Source: Welwitschia mirabilis
Lineage: Eukaryota; Gnetophyta; Gnetopsida; Welwitschiales
Reading direction: 5' to 3'
Assembly (NCBI GenBank): GCA_051453625.1
Contig: JBOZIK010000001.1
Span: 77,406,824-77,470,823 of the forward strand
Length of the DNA: 64,000 nucleotides
Made by a program: the position numbers and the translations under genes. Shown here one piece after another: positions 12,460 to 24,879 of this stretch; positions within the stretch are counted from its first letter, which is position 1; every line of letters starts with the position of its first letter. Under the pieces are notes generated by a model that searched no databases, had not been told where the DNA came from, and was given only the letters and a program-made list of their open reading frames with translations.

Positions 12460-14607
12460 TATTAGANNNNNNNNNNNNNNNNNNNNNNNNNNNNNNNNNN
12501 NNNNNNNNNNNNNNNNNNNNNNNNNNNNNNNNNNNNNNNNNNNNNNNNNNNNNNNNNNNNNNNNNNNNNNNNNNNNNNNNNNNNNNNNNNNNNNNNNNNN
12601 NNNNNNNNNNNNNNNNNNNNNNNNNNNNNNNNNNNNNNNNNNNNNNNNNNNNNNNNNNNNNNNNNNNNNNNNNNNNNNNNNNNNNNNNNNNNNNNNNNNN
12701 NNNNNNNNNNNNNNNNNNNNNNNNNNNNNNNNNNNNNNNNNNNNNNNNNNNNNNNNNNNNNNNNNNNNNNNNNNNNNNNNNNNNNNNNNNNNNNNNNNNN
12801 NNNNNNNNNNNNNNNNNNNNNNNNNNNNNNNNNNNNNNNNNNNNNNNNNNNNNNNNNNNNNNNNNNNNNNNNNNNNNNNNNNNNNNNNNNNNNNNNNNNN
12901 NNNNNNNNNNNNNNNNNNNNNNNNNNNNNNNNNNNNNNNNNNNNNNNNNNNNNNNNNNNNNNNNNNNNNNNNNNNNNNNNNNNNNNNNNNNNNNNNNNNN
13001 NNNNNNNNNNNNNNNNNNNNNNNNNNNNNNNNNNNNNNNNNNNNNNNNNNNNNNNNNNNNNNNNNNNNNNNNNNNNNNNNNNNNNNNNNNNNNNNNNNNN
13101 NNNNNNNNNNNNNNNNNNNNNNNNNNNNNNNNNTTTATAGAAAATTTTGTGTATTTTATGCAAAAGATGTTAATCACTTGCAGGTCTAAAGATGAAACCA
13201 AAACCATCAAATTCTGAGTACTACAAACCTATTAAGTTCATTTACCCTCTTAAGGGTTAAGTGGACTTTCAAGGGGTCCACTGCATCTAAAGCAGATATT
13301 CAAAAAATGAACTAAATTTATAGGAGTCGACCATATTTCTGATGGGGTTAACTAATCTCGAGAGAAAGTATCCCTGAACCAAATGGCAAGGGGTCAATTG
13401 AACAAGTGGTTAAGCAGATTTTAGGACTTAATAAATAGTATCCTTGTACTAAATGATAATGAATTGACTAAACCTATAATGGGGTTAACCAAAATTGAGC
13501 ATTGTGAAGCTAATACTTCTAAGCCAATCATCATGGGGTTGACTAGACACCAAAATGAATTAATTAGACTTGATGCTGAAAATTGAAAAGATCTTTATCA
13601 GGATAAGTAGGTGACTAGATTTTATAGTAGGTGACAGAACTAAAGTCGACTGGACCTAGTTGGAAATGACTAAATATGAAGTCATAAGAAATGAGGTGAT
13701 TGAAATTTTCACTCAGGTGACCTATGTAAGTCACAACACTAGATGGAGTCGACCGGACTTTTAAGGAGTTAACCAAATGGAATGGAACTAAAATTTTCTA
13801 TCTATTTTATATCCATTATGTATTTGTTAGATAGCCATTTTTTAGTTATTTATAGCTGTTGAAAGCATATTTTCAAATGTACCTAAAAGCATTCCAATAT
13901 AAATAGCAAAAGATAGATGACTAAAGAATCCTTTAGAACCTTTTTCAATGTTGTTAATCTTTTGAATTTGAGGAACTAGTACTAAAATATTATGATATTC
14001 ACTATTAAGTCTTGGAATTTACACTCCTAACCAAGAAAGATCTATTGTCTATATTATCTCTACATTCAAGGTTAGATTTAGTTCTTCATTTATTGTACAT
14101 CTATAGGAGAATAGCTTTATCAAAACTACTATATCAAAAACGAGTGATATCCATGCATCTTGGCATCATTGCATCACTATTCTACATTGTGAAAAGTTGA
14201 GACTGAGCCTTGAAAAGTCCATTTAAAAGTTGAGAATATGCCTAAAAGGTCCATTTAAATATTGAAACTAAGCTTGGAAAAGTCCATTTGTAAAGATTAC
14301 AGGTGAATCTTAAATACCTTATAGAGCAACGAAGATTTAGATTAAGCATGGTGATAAGTTAATGATTGAGAGTGGAGTAGGGGGTTTCTCAGATCACTAT
14401 AAATCCTACATGCATATATTTAGTATTTTATGCTTTTAATTAGTTCATTTATTTACTTTTGTTAGATTTTCTTTTCATGCACATTTTGAATGAGTGAATT
14501 ATTTTTTAAAAGTATTTGATATATTCTTAATTCATTTAGAATACATTATGTTTTTATTTTTTAAGAACCTATTCACCCCTTCCTCTAAAGGGTTCTCAAT
14601 CATATCA
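12460..14607 (+). repeat. Cop 3' LTR, with a run of N inside (12467-13133)
   Basis: Seven bases of LTR (tattaga) precede 667 N. Sequence then resumes at a point about 40 bp into the 5' LTR and pairs with it to the end ('catatca' at 14607). By comparison with the 5' LTR only about 35 bp should be missing, so the N run is either an arbitrary size or hides an insertion. The decayed gtcgac motif copies (13240-13790) and the TATA-like region are shared with the 5' LTR. Confidence 0.8.
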
Positions 14608-14965
14608 TTTTTTTTGAAGAGTCATAACATTTCATTAAGATTAAATGAGGTAATTTAATATTAAAGGACATGTATGTAATTTGGACAAGGCATACTGAGT
14701 CCTTGATAAACTGGCCTAGTCTCTCGAGTGATTCCACAAACTAAACTTTAAAGGTAGTATTTTTGTTTTAGCTAGTCTACTTACCAAGGATCTTACATTT
14801 AGCATAAGAAAATCTCTAGTGTTTTTTAGAATATCATGTAATGAAGATGATTATCTTATTCCTTTTAGAAAACCTTAATTTATTTTTGTTTAATAAATAT
14901 TTTATTCTTCTCAAAATGATTCTAGTATATTGAAATGATGTTTGTAATCACTATTGAAAAGATTA
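14608..14965 (+). repeat. Repeat E, right part
   Basis: Continues repeat E after the Cop insertion and matches 56332-56685 through many shared blocks ('gattaaatgag', 'acatgcatgtaat'-like, 'gtccttaacaaact'-like, 'gaatatcatgtaat', 'taataaatatt'). Nature unknown; no coding signal. Confidence 0.7.
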
Positions 14966-15189
14966 TATATTAAAAAAATATAAATTTAAAACACCAAAAT
15001 TAATATTAGAGCAAAATTTATTTATACAAATATGTTATTTTGTTTGAGATAAATAAGTATTGTATTAAAAGTGTAAAGAAACTAGTACCAACATGAAAAG
15101 AAAGAAATGTAGGAAATAGACTATAATAACATAGAAGTAACATGCCTTAGTGATCTAGAATCAAAAAGAGAAATAAAACAATACATCAC
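14966..15189. other. No recognisable feature
   Basis: AT-rich spacer. It may be a diverged continuation of repeat E, but similarity to the sequence after 56685 is too weak to claim. Confidence 0.3.
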
Positions 15190-16330
15190 TATGGACCATT
15201 CTTTTATGAATAAGAAGCCCTAGGTAAAGGGTCAAGTAGGTTGAGTAGAATTTTGTCTTCATTGTCATTAAGTAATAAGTAGTTTAAGGTAACTAACTTA
15301 CTATAATAATGATTTTACAAAGTAACAATACATTTTAGATAATTTTTAAGGTGTTTCTTAGACACTCAATAATAATAATTAAAAGCATAAAGATCCTCCT
15401 TAGTAATTATCAATCAGTCTAGAGAATGATTATGGATCCATTCTAGGTCAAGAATACAAGCATTCGTCTATGATAACATGGAGATTATAGCCTCTATGTG
15501 AGTCTTCTTGCTTCAAAAGAATTGATTTTCTAAGTCTATGAAGTCCAAATATACTTGCAATAAGACTATTACAAAGATAAAACCATATTAAATACCTCAT
15601 AGAAAAGGAAAAGAAAATTTCTTATCACTACATACCTCCAACATTTGAAGGCGAAATTCAAAATATTTCAACTAGTTTATTTCATATTACACTATATAGT
15701 GTACTACTTTTAACTTATTAATTATGAGTTTAAAATTTTAACAGATAATATTCCATGAAGGATCCATTAGGTAATAGGTTGAAAATTCCTTAAAACAAGC
15801 AAGATACAAATCCTCATCAAAATTACAGCCTTGGTACTTATGAAGGATAAAGGCATCATTATGGTAAGGGTGCTTAGTAGTTTGCTAAATAATGAGGCCT
15901 TTCAACTATCTAGCTTAATTAATATAAGCCAATAAAGCCTAGTTCTTTGACATCTAGTCAATAATAGCTATAGAAATAGTCTTATCAATGTTTGGAGAAG
16001 ATAAAAATTTAGCATAGGAGGTGTTAAAAAGAGAGAATGGGAAGTTACAAATAGAATATATGGATGTACTTTGATGAACATAGAAAAGTCTTTTAGAATC
16101 AAAGAGGGTATGGCATAAAAAAATCTGTTACCTACATAAATGGGTCAACATCAATTACCTACTAGGGTGATCCTCTTCCAACTTATACATAGAAGGAATT
16201 GATAATCCTATTAATGAATGAAGGTCAATAGGATCACTTACTTTAACATGAGAATGAATACTCTTATATTTGTCTATACTTAACTTTATTTTCTTTTAGA
16301 TTGAGGTTAGAGAAGGAATTCTATTCTATA
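15190..16330 (-). pseudogene. Unidentified decayed protein-coding region
   Basis: Read from right to left, about 380 codons stay protein-like in at most two frames, with stops mostly TAG, TAA or TGA where Gln, Arg or Trp would fit. Segments include LFNTSYAKFLSSPNIDKTIS, HPYHNDAFILHKYQGCNFDE, LEWIHNHSLD and KILLNLLDPLPRASYS. I do not recognise the family. The frame starts next to the Zed LTR edge (16.33 kb) on the same strand, where gag would lie, so it may be a first ORF of a Zed-type element. No zinc knuckle, protease or polymerase motif was seen. Confidence 0.45.
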
Positions 16331-17197
16331 TATATTAGTAAACTAGATTTAAATAGGTTGGAACCTAGTATTATTCTTTCATAGGAATATACATGATAAC
16401 TTTTACAAAAGGGACATGATTATTTTATCTTACAATATAACTCAAAACAATAGAAAAATCAAAAGTTGAGATAAATATGATTTTTAGTTGAGAACACAAG
16501 GGAATAGAAATTCTCTAAGATCTAATTAATTTATCTAACTATTCACATTTATTTTAATGATTTTTATATCTTAAAATATAAACTAAATCTTCAAGTCATT
16601 AAGGCTTAACATGGAGGCATAATCTCATCCATTACATGAGTGTTGATGAGTTATCTAGTTATTCTAATACTTCATATCCCTTTACAAGTATGAAAAGTAT
16701 GAATCAAAGTGCATAAGATCCATCAAACAATAGGAACTATAAACTCATAAAGGTAACTTTAAATAACTCACAAGTTTTAAAAGAAATTAAGTAAGCTTTA
16801 ACTAAAGATTGCTAATACCTATTTCTATGCATTATAAATCAAATAATAAAACATAATAAATAACTAGTTCTAATTAAATATTATTAATGCCAAATAAATT
16901 ATCTAATAATAATGAAAGGGATTAACTAATTCTTAGATTAAAATTAAAATAGATATGCATTATATCAATGAATAATAGTAAAGAAGAAAGACTTCTCAAT
17001 TAGCCTTGAATCATTCTGCCCCCAAGAAATATTATCAAAACGCCATTACATCCTAGTGTTCAAGTATTTCTTATGTTAAGTTAACTAAAAGATATTTACA
17101 ATTAGTGATCAAGGATTTTTTATAAATGAAATAAGGCTTGAATGACTTTTTCATGGTTATGTTAGGTATTGTTATGATGCATTAGGTGGGTAGTTTA
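16325..17197 (-). repeat. Zed LTR, part interrupted by Tek
   Basis: Aligns with 51971-52850 over about 870 bp, sharing blocks such as 'ctagtattatt', 'tatctaact', 'ataaactaaatc' and 'tcataatctcatcca'. Similarity stops exactly where the Tek LTR begins at 17198, and the remaining Zed LTR end reappears at about 46565. Orientation follows the primer-binding site seen beside the other copy. Confidence 0.7.
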
Positions 17198-20100
17198 TGA
17201 CATCCTATCTTTATCCATCCTAATTAAGCACTATTTATTTTTCCTTTTTCTCTTCCTTCATTCTTTAATATTATTACTAATAGACACAGCATAACCTAGG
17301 ATTAAATTTTATTTACTTCTTTAATTATAACTTTTATATTTTATGAAAAACAAACCATGTTATTATTATATATTTATCTCTAATTAATTCCTAAGTTATT
17401 TTGGTTTATAAATAATAGTGATGATATAAGTTTCTATCCTATATTTGTTCCTAGTTTTTATTACATATTAAGATATATTATAAATAGTTGAGGAGATGTA
17501 AAATTGTTATAAACATACACGAATAATTTTAAGGCTAATACCTAACCAATATAATAGGAGGTTGCAACTCCCATTAATGGCATTCCAACTTAATATATGA
17601 CCATACTTTAAACATGAGTTGATTCAACTTCAAGTTCTAGATTATACAAACATGGGTAGACTCAACTCCATAAGCTTTCACTTCATCTTCATATACCCCA
17701 ATATAAGTGACAGGTAGCATTTGAGGTAGATGCATGCTCACAAATGATCCCTACTTCCTTTAAACATCTCTAAATGGTACAACACAGTACATCAATGCTA
17801 AAGGCTTAAGGTATTAAGTTGGAGTAAGTTCATACATGAGTAAAGTAGGAGAATGATGATTAAGTTCATACATGAGTAAATTAGGAGAGTAATGATTAAA
17901 TTCACTTTCAAAAGGGTATTATAAAAATCAATGCAATGCAACCATCTCGATGATGAAATCCAAGGGTTTGGATGATGATTACTCTAATTATTTTGATTTA
18001 CTTCTATATGATGAATACATCATATAAATGCATACATTTAGTTCTAACTGATATGAGTATTTAATAGATTATTTACCTAGTTATAATACCTTTAATCATC
18101 ATTAGGTTTAATTTATAGAAACAATCATAAAAGAGAATAAAGGCATACTAAAACATCTCTATATTCAAGATTACAATAATGAAAATCCAGATAAAGGAAT
18201 TCTTTTCTTTCTTTCAATAATAATAAAAATATTTAAATCTATCAAATTACATCTTAACAATTTACGTAAATAAACTAAACTATACTTGGAGCTATGCCAA
18301 TCTTAAAAACATTCTTTCATACTTATATAATAAGCTATATGGATTAGTGCAATGAAGGTGTGTGTATATATATATAAATATATATAACTCAAGTATAATT
18401 ATTAAGATATAACTCTTTATTCAAAATCTATATGACTATATTATAAGTTAATAAAATAAAATAAGTGATATGTCAAAGACTATTTATGTTACTTAAACTA
18501 CTAAGGTAAAAACTCTTACAAGCATACACATTCAAAGTGAGCTAAAGAAAAAGGATAAAAAGGTATTTCTACAAATAAAAATATTATTTATTTATAGGTA
18601 ATTTAACTCAAAACTACTAATATAATTTTATCTTATATACTCATATTCCCTATAAAACTTTATGTAATAATTTTTCTATAATTTAAAATATTAATTATAA
18701 CATTTTTGGGCTCTAAGTAGACATTACAGTAAAAAATTAATAATTAATTAATTATAAAGTAAAAACTAAATTATAGTACTTTTTCATAAACTAAACATAT
18801 AATAGGATCCTTAGAGTCTAAGTTAAATTATCTTTGAATTTTAAAAATATTATTTCTAAGGTCATATTTTAAGGTTAAAAACTATCAAAATTTCTAAAAT
18901 TATAGCCTTACCACACTATAATAAAATGACAAAAACTTTTAAACTACTTTGAGTTTTTAGATGATTTAAGATGTTTTAAGAAGCTTATTCATTTTCCTAT
19001 AACTTAGGATTCTAAGGTTTGTAGATATTTTAATATATAGTTATAAAAGTGTAAATTAATTATTTACTATTTTCTATATTTATTTTATAATATATTTTAA
19101 TAACAAATTTTAAAACTAATTACACATTAAAAAATTAATATTTTTACATTTTCATGTTTATAACATAATATTAGACTTACATAAAAAATTTAATTACTTT
19201 ATACCTACTAATAAATAAGATATGATGCTTTTATCTTATGCCTCTATCCTGGAAATTTAAGTTTTTGTGATAACAAAAATATGATAAAGTCTCTACAATT
19301 AATTATGCAATAATTTATATTAGTGAAATAGTGGATATACTAACTAATTATCTATAGAATATTTTAAATAAATTACTAATTTAAATCATTAAAGAAATAA
19401 AAATAAAATCAATTCAAAAAGAACTATTTACTATGAGCCTTAGTCTTTTCATGAAAATGTACTAGCCTAAAAGATATGTTTCAGGATAAGACTTTACCCC
19501 TAGTAAGATAAACCTAATTCATAATAAATGAAAAATATGTTATATGTGTTTTAACACAAAATAAACATGGGTACTTAAGTATATAGTGAATCCCTGTAGC
19601 AGTCACTTAGCCATAAACATCCATTAGTAACCTTAATTACTAATCATAAGAGAACCCTCATATTTCTTCACATCTTGGTGAAAGCCAATGGAAGGTAATA
19701 ACATGCTTTTATAACATATCATAAATAGTGGTCTAATGTAAGTATTACATCATTCTACTAAAGTATTAAAAGAGACTATATGAATAATATAAGTAAAGAG
19801 CTTACTTAAAAAATAGTAAGTCCTTGATAGTTGAAGGTTAACGGAGATCCAAGATCTAGATTTCCTCAGCTCCAAGATTCCAAGCTCCAAGATCCACAAG
19901 CAAGAGAATAAAAGAAATAAAGAAAGGAAAAAAGGAAATGCAATTATATGAAAAAATGTAAAGTATCTCTCATTTGTAAGAGAGGAAAGAATATCTTTAT
20001 ATAGATAAATAAAGGCACATAGTTCAAGATCACAAAATTACATGATTTAGCATTGATAAGTGGGATGGTTAATAAGTGACATTGGAGTACAAAAAGAGAT

Positions 20101-20869
20101 CATATTTATAACTCATGCACATAAGTAGGGTGAGTAATATTCTTGCTTTAATTAGCACGGTTAATTACATGCATCATTTTCTCATACTAGTTCCTTCTTA
20201 ATCCTTCACAGGCTCATAAGTAAGTTTAATTCATCTAAGAATTTCATCAAAAGAATAAATGGACAAATCTTAAAATTGTCATGTGGCATAATAAGATGAA
20301 CTCTTAAATTCTAATGAATGAACCAATGAGCATGCTATAAACTAAGTTCCCTTAAATATTGCAATAAGATAAGAGTCATAATAGAAAAATCTACCCATTT
20401 ATCATTATTGGTTCTAAGTAAGAGTGCATGTACTTATTCACATGCTTATTTATTTCATAATGCATAAAATCTATCAATCATGTAATATAAATAAGAAAAG
20501 GACTATTTATAATATAGTACACCTATCATATTTACTAAGAATTTAAATGAGTAAATCAGATTTAAAATATATTATTATGTCCTCTTAAAATCTTTAATTT
20601 ATTATTTTTATTATATGATTTTAATTCCTTACATAATTGGATTATCTAATTTTAACTGTTTGGATAGCTTTTCTAATATAAACCTTCTAATGTAATTATT
20701 ATTATTTTCATGATAAATTATGAAAATTACAAATGAAGGTTAATTGAAAATGTCATATTATTTTGATAAGGCCTTTAGAGAAGAGTAAATCATCATCTGA
20801 TTAAAAGCTTAATATAGTTAATATTCAAGAAAATAAGGTTTACAAAATATGGGATATGACATCCTCCTT
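17198..20869 (-). repeat. Tek 3' LTR (about 3.7 kb)
   Basis: On the - strand it begins TGTCATATCCC right after the polypurine tract and ends GGATGTCA. The first 2.8 kb on the + strand align with 43784-46560. LTRs of this length are usual for Tekay-type elements. A short TA-rich simple repeat (18359-18387) lies inside and is absent from the other LTR. No coding frame is seen. Confidence 0.85.
18359..18387. repeat. TA-rich simple repeat
   Basis: A tg/ta run followed by alternating TA. The second Tek LTR lacks it at the matching place (about 44905), so it grew or shrank after insertion. Confidence 0.7.
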
Positions 20870-20881
20870 CACTTATACTAA
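20870..20881 (-). other. Tek polypurine tract
   Basis: On the - strand 'agtgaaggagga' directly precedes the LTR start TGTCATATCCC. Similar tracts precede the 3' LTR of many chromoviruses. Confidence 0.75.
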
Positions 20882-20944
20882 TTTCCTCCTAGAATTAAGA
20901 TACATAGAGAGTTTAAAAACATGTAACTACATATTATGAGATTA

Positions 20945-22220
20945 AAAAAGATTTGGATATTAATTTTTCATTATTTCTTCTATCTTGCAAGTAGGTTCAT
21001 CAACATTATGGTTACTCCACTTTATATTCACTTGATAGATCTCCTTATTTCATAAATGAATATTTTGTTAGTCTAGCACTAATTTTAGATTTCTATAGTT
21101 CAATAATCTAGTTCCACTTGAATATGAGGCCAATTTAACACATGAGAAGGATTTTAATATACTTTCTTAGCATATGTACATAAAAAACATTATGCATGTG
21201 AATTAATCAAGAAGGTAAAGCAATCTTATATGCAATAAGTCCAATTATTTTTAATATTTCAAATGGTTTAATGAATCAAAGAGCTAATTTTAATATATTA
21301 AATCCTATCATTATTAATTTCATTAGTGACATTTTTAGAAATACATGATCATCTATTTTGAACTCAAGATTTCTTCTTCAATAATCTACATACATATTCT
21401 ATTTATCTACTACTTCTTTAAGTTTGTTCTTAATGATCTTTGTTTTACATTCCATTTCTTGTAATATTTATAATCCTACAATCAATATTTCTTTGGATTT
21501 TATCCATGAAATGGATGCTATACATTTTCTACTATATAGGGCTTTGAATGAAGCCTTTTGAATTGAACTTTGATAACTATTATTATATACAAATTTTACC
21601 AATGATAGGTACTTTTCCTAACTCTTTGCATTGTCTAGAATACATGTTATAAAAGGATTTTCAAAAAGTTAATTAACTCTTTTTACCTAATCATTTGTTT
21701 AGAGATAAAATATAGTGCTCATATTTAACTAGGTTTGTAAAACCATTTATAAATCTTACCAAAACTTAAAAGAAAATTTTGACTCTCTATTAGAGATAAT
21801 TAATAAAGTCACATCATGCAACTGAACAATATTTTGAATATGTAATTTAGCTATATCCTTAGCATCATAAGTAGATTTTACTAGAATGAAATGGAATAAT
21901 TTAATTACTCTATTAGCTATCACTATAATAGAGTTATTACCTCTTCTAGTCTTTGTAAGTTTAATAATAAAGTTTAAGAAAATCACATTTCACTTATATT
22001 CTAAAATATCATGAGGATAAAGTAATCCTATTGAATTTTTGTGTTCTATTTTAACTCATTAACAATTAAGGCACCTCGACATAAATTCTACTATATCCTT
22101 TTTTATCCTTAGCCATTAAAATTTTTATTTCATGTTTTGATACATTTTAGTTCCTCTAAGATGACCTACTATAAGTGGATTATGAAATTAAAACAATATT
22201 TTATTCTAATTTCATTTACA
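20945..22220 (-). pseudogene. Tek integrase with C-terminal chromodomain, decayed
   Basis: Integrase inserts the cDNA copy into the host genome. The zinc-finger part is readable at about 22185-22060 (HNPLIVGH ... KKDIVEF ... RCLNC). The catalytic core is open at 21986-21756 with motifs KLTKTRRGNNSI, FHFILVKSTYDAKDIAKLHI and the second-Asp region ISNRESKF, where the usual SDRD/SDRG Asp is now Asn. Near the end (about 21065-20945) KWSNHNVDEPTCKIEE and YPNLF match the chromodomain of Tekay elements (VKWxxHxxEEATWExEE ... YPxLF). Such chromodomains are thought to guide integration to heterochromatin. Frameshifts and stops make it dead. Confidence 0.8.
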
Positions 22221-22449
22221 TTATAAACCAAAAATATTCATTTGAATCTAATAATACCATCTAAATTAATACTAAAACGTTTTAAATCTATTAGTTTATC
22301 TAACTCATTCTTTAATTTTTGATAATTTACATCCCTATTTTATCCCTCTAACATAATGGTATGAATTTTACTTGAATTTCCATGAGTACTTTGAGATAAT
22401 CTCATTTAGTAAGAGCACTTGCAATATTATTTTCCTTCCATTCATGGTA

Positions 22450-23560
22450 TAAAATTTCTAGATCAAAATCATGTAAAAATTATCCATCTTTTCTAGCTAG
22501 GGTTTAAGTTTGATTAAGTAAAAGTATATTTTAAACTCTTATGATCTATCCAAACTTGAAACTCTACATCATTAACATAATGATTCCATAATTTTAAAGA
22601 AAAAATTACTATAGCTAATTCAAGATCATGAATAGAATAATTTCTATCATGAGTTTTAGGTTGTCTTTATCCATAAGCTATTACTCTTTTATCTTATTTA
22701 AGCACTATTTTAAAATCTTTAATAAATACGTAGGTATAGACTAAAAAGATATTTGAATCATTTGTAATTTCCAAGAATAAAGTATTAGCTAAGCATTTTT
22801 TTAAGATGATTAAGTCATTGGAAGTCTTTTTTTTTAAAGGCTTGTTAATGAAGAAGCTATCTTAACGAAGTTAAATATGAATTAATGATATTACCCAATA
22901 AGACCCAAAAAAATTCTAACCTTAATAATATTTTTAGGTATTGGCCATTCCATGATTACTTTAAGTTTATTTTGATCCACTGATATACCTTTCTTAGATA
23001 TTACGTGATCCACAAAGTGAATGAATTCTTTCTAAAAAGAGTACTTTTTCATCTTAGCATATAATTAGTGATTCCATAATGTTTGTAATATCATTTCCAA
23101 GTGTTTTTATTCTTTTCATTAGTATTGGAATAAATGATAATATTATCAATAAATATTATGATAAAGGAATCAAGATGTAGTTGAATGATGTAATTCATAA
23201 AACTCATAATACTTCAGGGGAATTAGTTAAATTAAAAATCATAACTATGAACTCATAATACCCATAGGTTCTAAATGCTATTTTATGAATATTTTGTTCC
23301 TTAATTTAAACTTGTTGATATCCGGATTTTAGATAAAATTTTGAGAATACCTTAGCTTCCTTGAGTTGATTAAAAAATTCATTTATTCTTGGTAGTGGAT
23401 ACTCATTCTTGATGGTAACCTTATTTACCTATTTAGAATCAATGCATAATATTATTTTTCCATTTTTTTCTTTACAAATAATATACATGCTCTTCATAGT
23501 GATATATTAAGATGAATAAATCCTTTTTATAAGAGTTCCTTAAGTTAGATTTTTAATTCT
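22450..23560 (-). pseudogene. Tek reverse transcriptase and RNase H, decayed
   Basis: On the - strand the fingers read FVKKKNGKI ... LCID ... [15 protein letters not shown] (about 23490-23385), close to the gypsy pattern VKKKDGSxRLCIDYRxLNKVTIKNxYPLPRI. Further on come FVDHVISKKGISVD and WPIPKNIIKVRIFLGLIGYY (about 23030-22890), the usual end of the reverse transcriptase. RNase H follows with TYVFIKDF, HDLELAIVIFSLKLWNHY and VWIDHKSLKY (about 22740-22520). The catalytic YxDD box was not readable. Stops are frequent. Confidence 0.8.
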
Positions 23561-24079
23561 TTCATTTCTACAGAAGACATTCTATATTATGCCTTAGAAA
23601 TTAGTTATGTTCTTAGGATGAAATTAAATGGAAAAATCAACTTTTCAAATTGGTGTCTTTCTTGATAATTATATTGTAAATGCATCAAGATATTCTTGGA
23701 CTATTAGTATATTCTTCCCTAGAGTTTCTTCTTCCTTCAAGCCAATTGATTTTAGGTATAACATATAAACTAGTGACTACCTTAATTTATTTTATGATTT
23801 GCATTAATTATATTCTCTATTGCTAATTTATAATGATTTTAAAATATTATTATTTAACCATAATTCATCATTTCCACTTAATGCTTTTCACAATTTATAA
23901 CTACTTTATTTTGCATTAACCAGTTCATATCCAAAATAATGTCATATTTTCTTAAGCCAATAATTCTTGGTTGTATTTAAAAATCTCTTCTCAATTATGG
24001 ATAAAGTATAATTCTTGACTATTGATTAACCTTAGACATTGATCCATTTTCTAACTTTATAAATCCCTTAATTGGAGCA

Positions 24080-24190
24080 TAACATAAGTTTTCTCTTAGA
24101 ACAATCCTATGAGATATGAAGCAATGAGTTGATCCATAATTAAATAAAATAATTAACTCTTTATTATTAAGTAAAGCCTGATCTTCTATG
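24080..24190 (-). pseudogene. Tek aspartic protease active-site region
   Basis: Reads LIILFNYGSTHCFISHRIV on the - strand, matching the chromovirus protease active site (ALFDSGATHSFIS). The catalytic Asp is Asn, a G-to-A change. The following IKGFIKLENGS matches the usual flank. The enzyme would be inactive. Confidence 0.7.
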
Positions 24191-24199
24191 ATAAAACTC

Positions 24200-24870
24200 T
24201 TAAATTTCTCTCCTTAATTATTTATACTATTAGAATTTATCTGATTAAGTTGGAAATACATTTTGATCTTTAGGGATTTTTTAATTGCTATTTGGGAGGG
24301 TCTCTATTACATAATGGATATTCTTTTATTTTATAATTTTCCTTAAATTAAAAGCATATATCTCCATTATTATACTAGTTTTAGTACTAACACTAATTAG
24401 AAATGTTTTGGTAATTGGATATCTAATGTTAATTAATAAGAACATTCTAGTTTCTTTTAAATGGAATCTGCTTAAGCTGATTTAAATTTCCATCTTTGCT
24501 ATGATTACTATAGATATTATTTTTTCTGAAGGGCTAAATCTTATTTTGATAAGATATTTATGATTGATTTTTCTTAATTATATGTCTCTGTGTGAGAATT
24601 TTCTTCTTAATTTTTTTGTTATCTCTACTAGTTTTGCTTTGCTATCTTTTCCTTTCTATAGCTTCTACTAGAATCTTAATTAAGACATGGATACTTTAGT
24701 AGATATAAAAGAAATAAGACTATTAATAAAGAGATTTACTTTAGATATGTGACACATATCTTAATAACTCTACAAATTTACAATCATGAGATGCTATGGT
24801 CACACTAGAGGCTTATCTTAAATTATAGAATTCTAGAATGTTTTGGTGAATATAAAACTTGATGATATAT
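24200..24870 (-). pseudogene. Tek gag, 3' portion (after the Ath insertion)
   Basis: Contains KFVELLRYVSHI (about 24780-24745), matching the retrotransposon gag motif F-ELSRYxPHI, and a very decayed CCHC knuckle (YNNGDICF.FKENY, about 24360-24320). The N-terminal part of the same gag lies at 42378-42675, on the other side of the Ath composite. Confidence 0.6.
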
Positions 24871-24879
24871 CTCTTGTTA

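Larger units (their letters stand above)
6722..14607 (+). mobile_element. Cop: degenerate Sirevirus-like Ty1-copia element, polymerase deleted
   Basis: Two LTRs flank a tRNA-Met-type primer-binding site, a gag with UBN2 domain, zinc knuckles and coiled coil, a protease/pre-integrase piece, an accessory ORF and a polypurine tract. Integrase, reverse transcriptase and RNase H are missing: the reading leaves the pre-integrase region near 10330 and no polymerase motif follows. The gag coiled coil followed by 'SSKLEHML' is typical of the Sirevirus lineage. The LTRs look roughly 80-85 percent identical, mostly by transitions, so the insertion is old. Target duplication cannot be called with certainty: the flanks are 'atttt' and 'ttttt' in a T-run. 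An empty copy of the target site lies at 56.3 kb. Confidence 0.85.

Noticed and set aside
12440-13210. Long open frames over the N run
   Set aside because: They consist almost only of unknown bases; the place is a copia LTR.
18359-18387. TA-rich run as a possible CRISPR or terminator-like element
   Set aside because: A simple repeat in plant LTR sequence; no spacer-repeat structure anywhere in the window.
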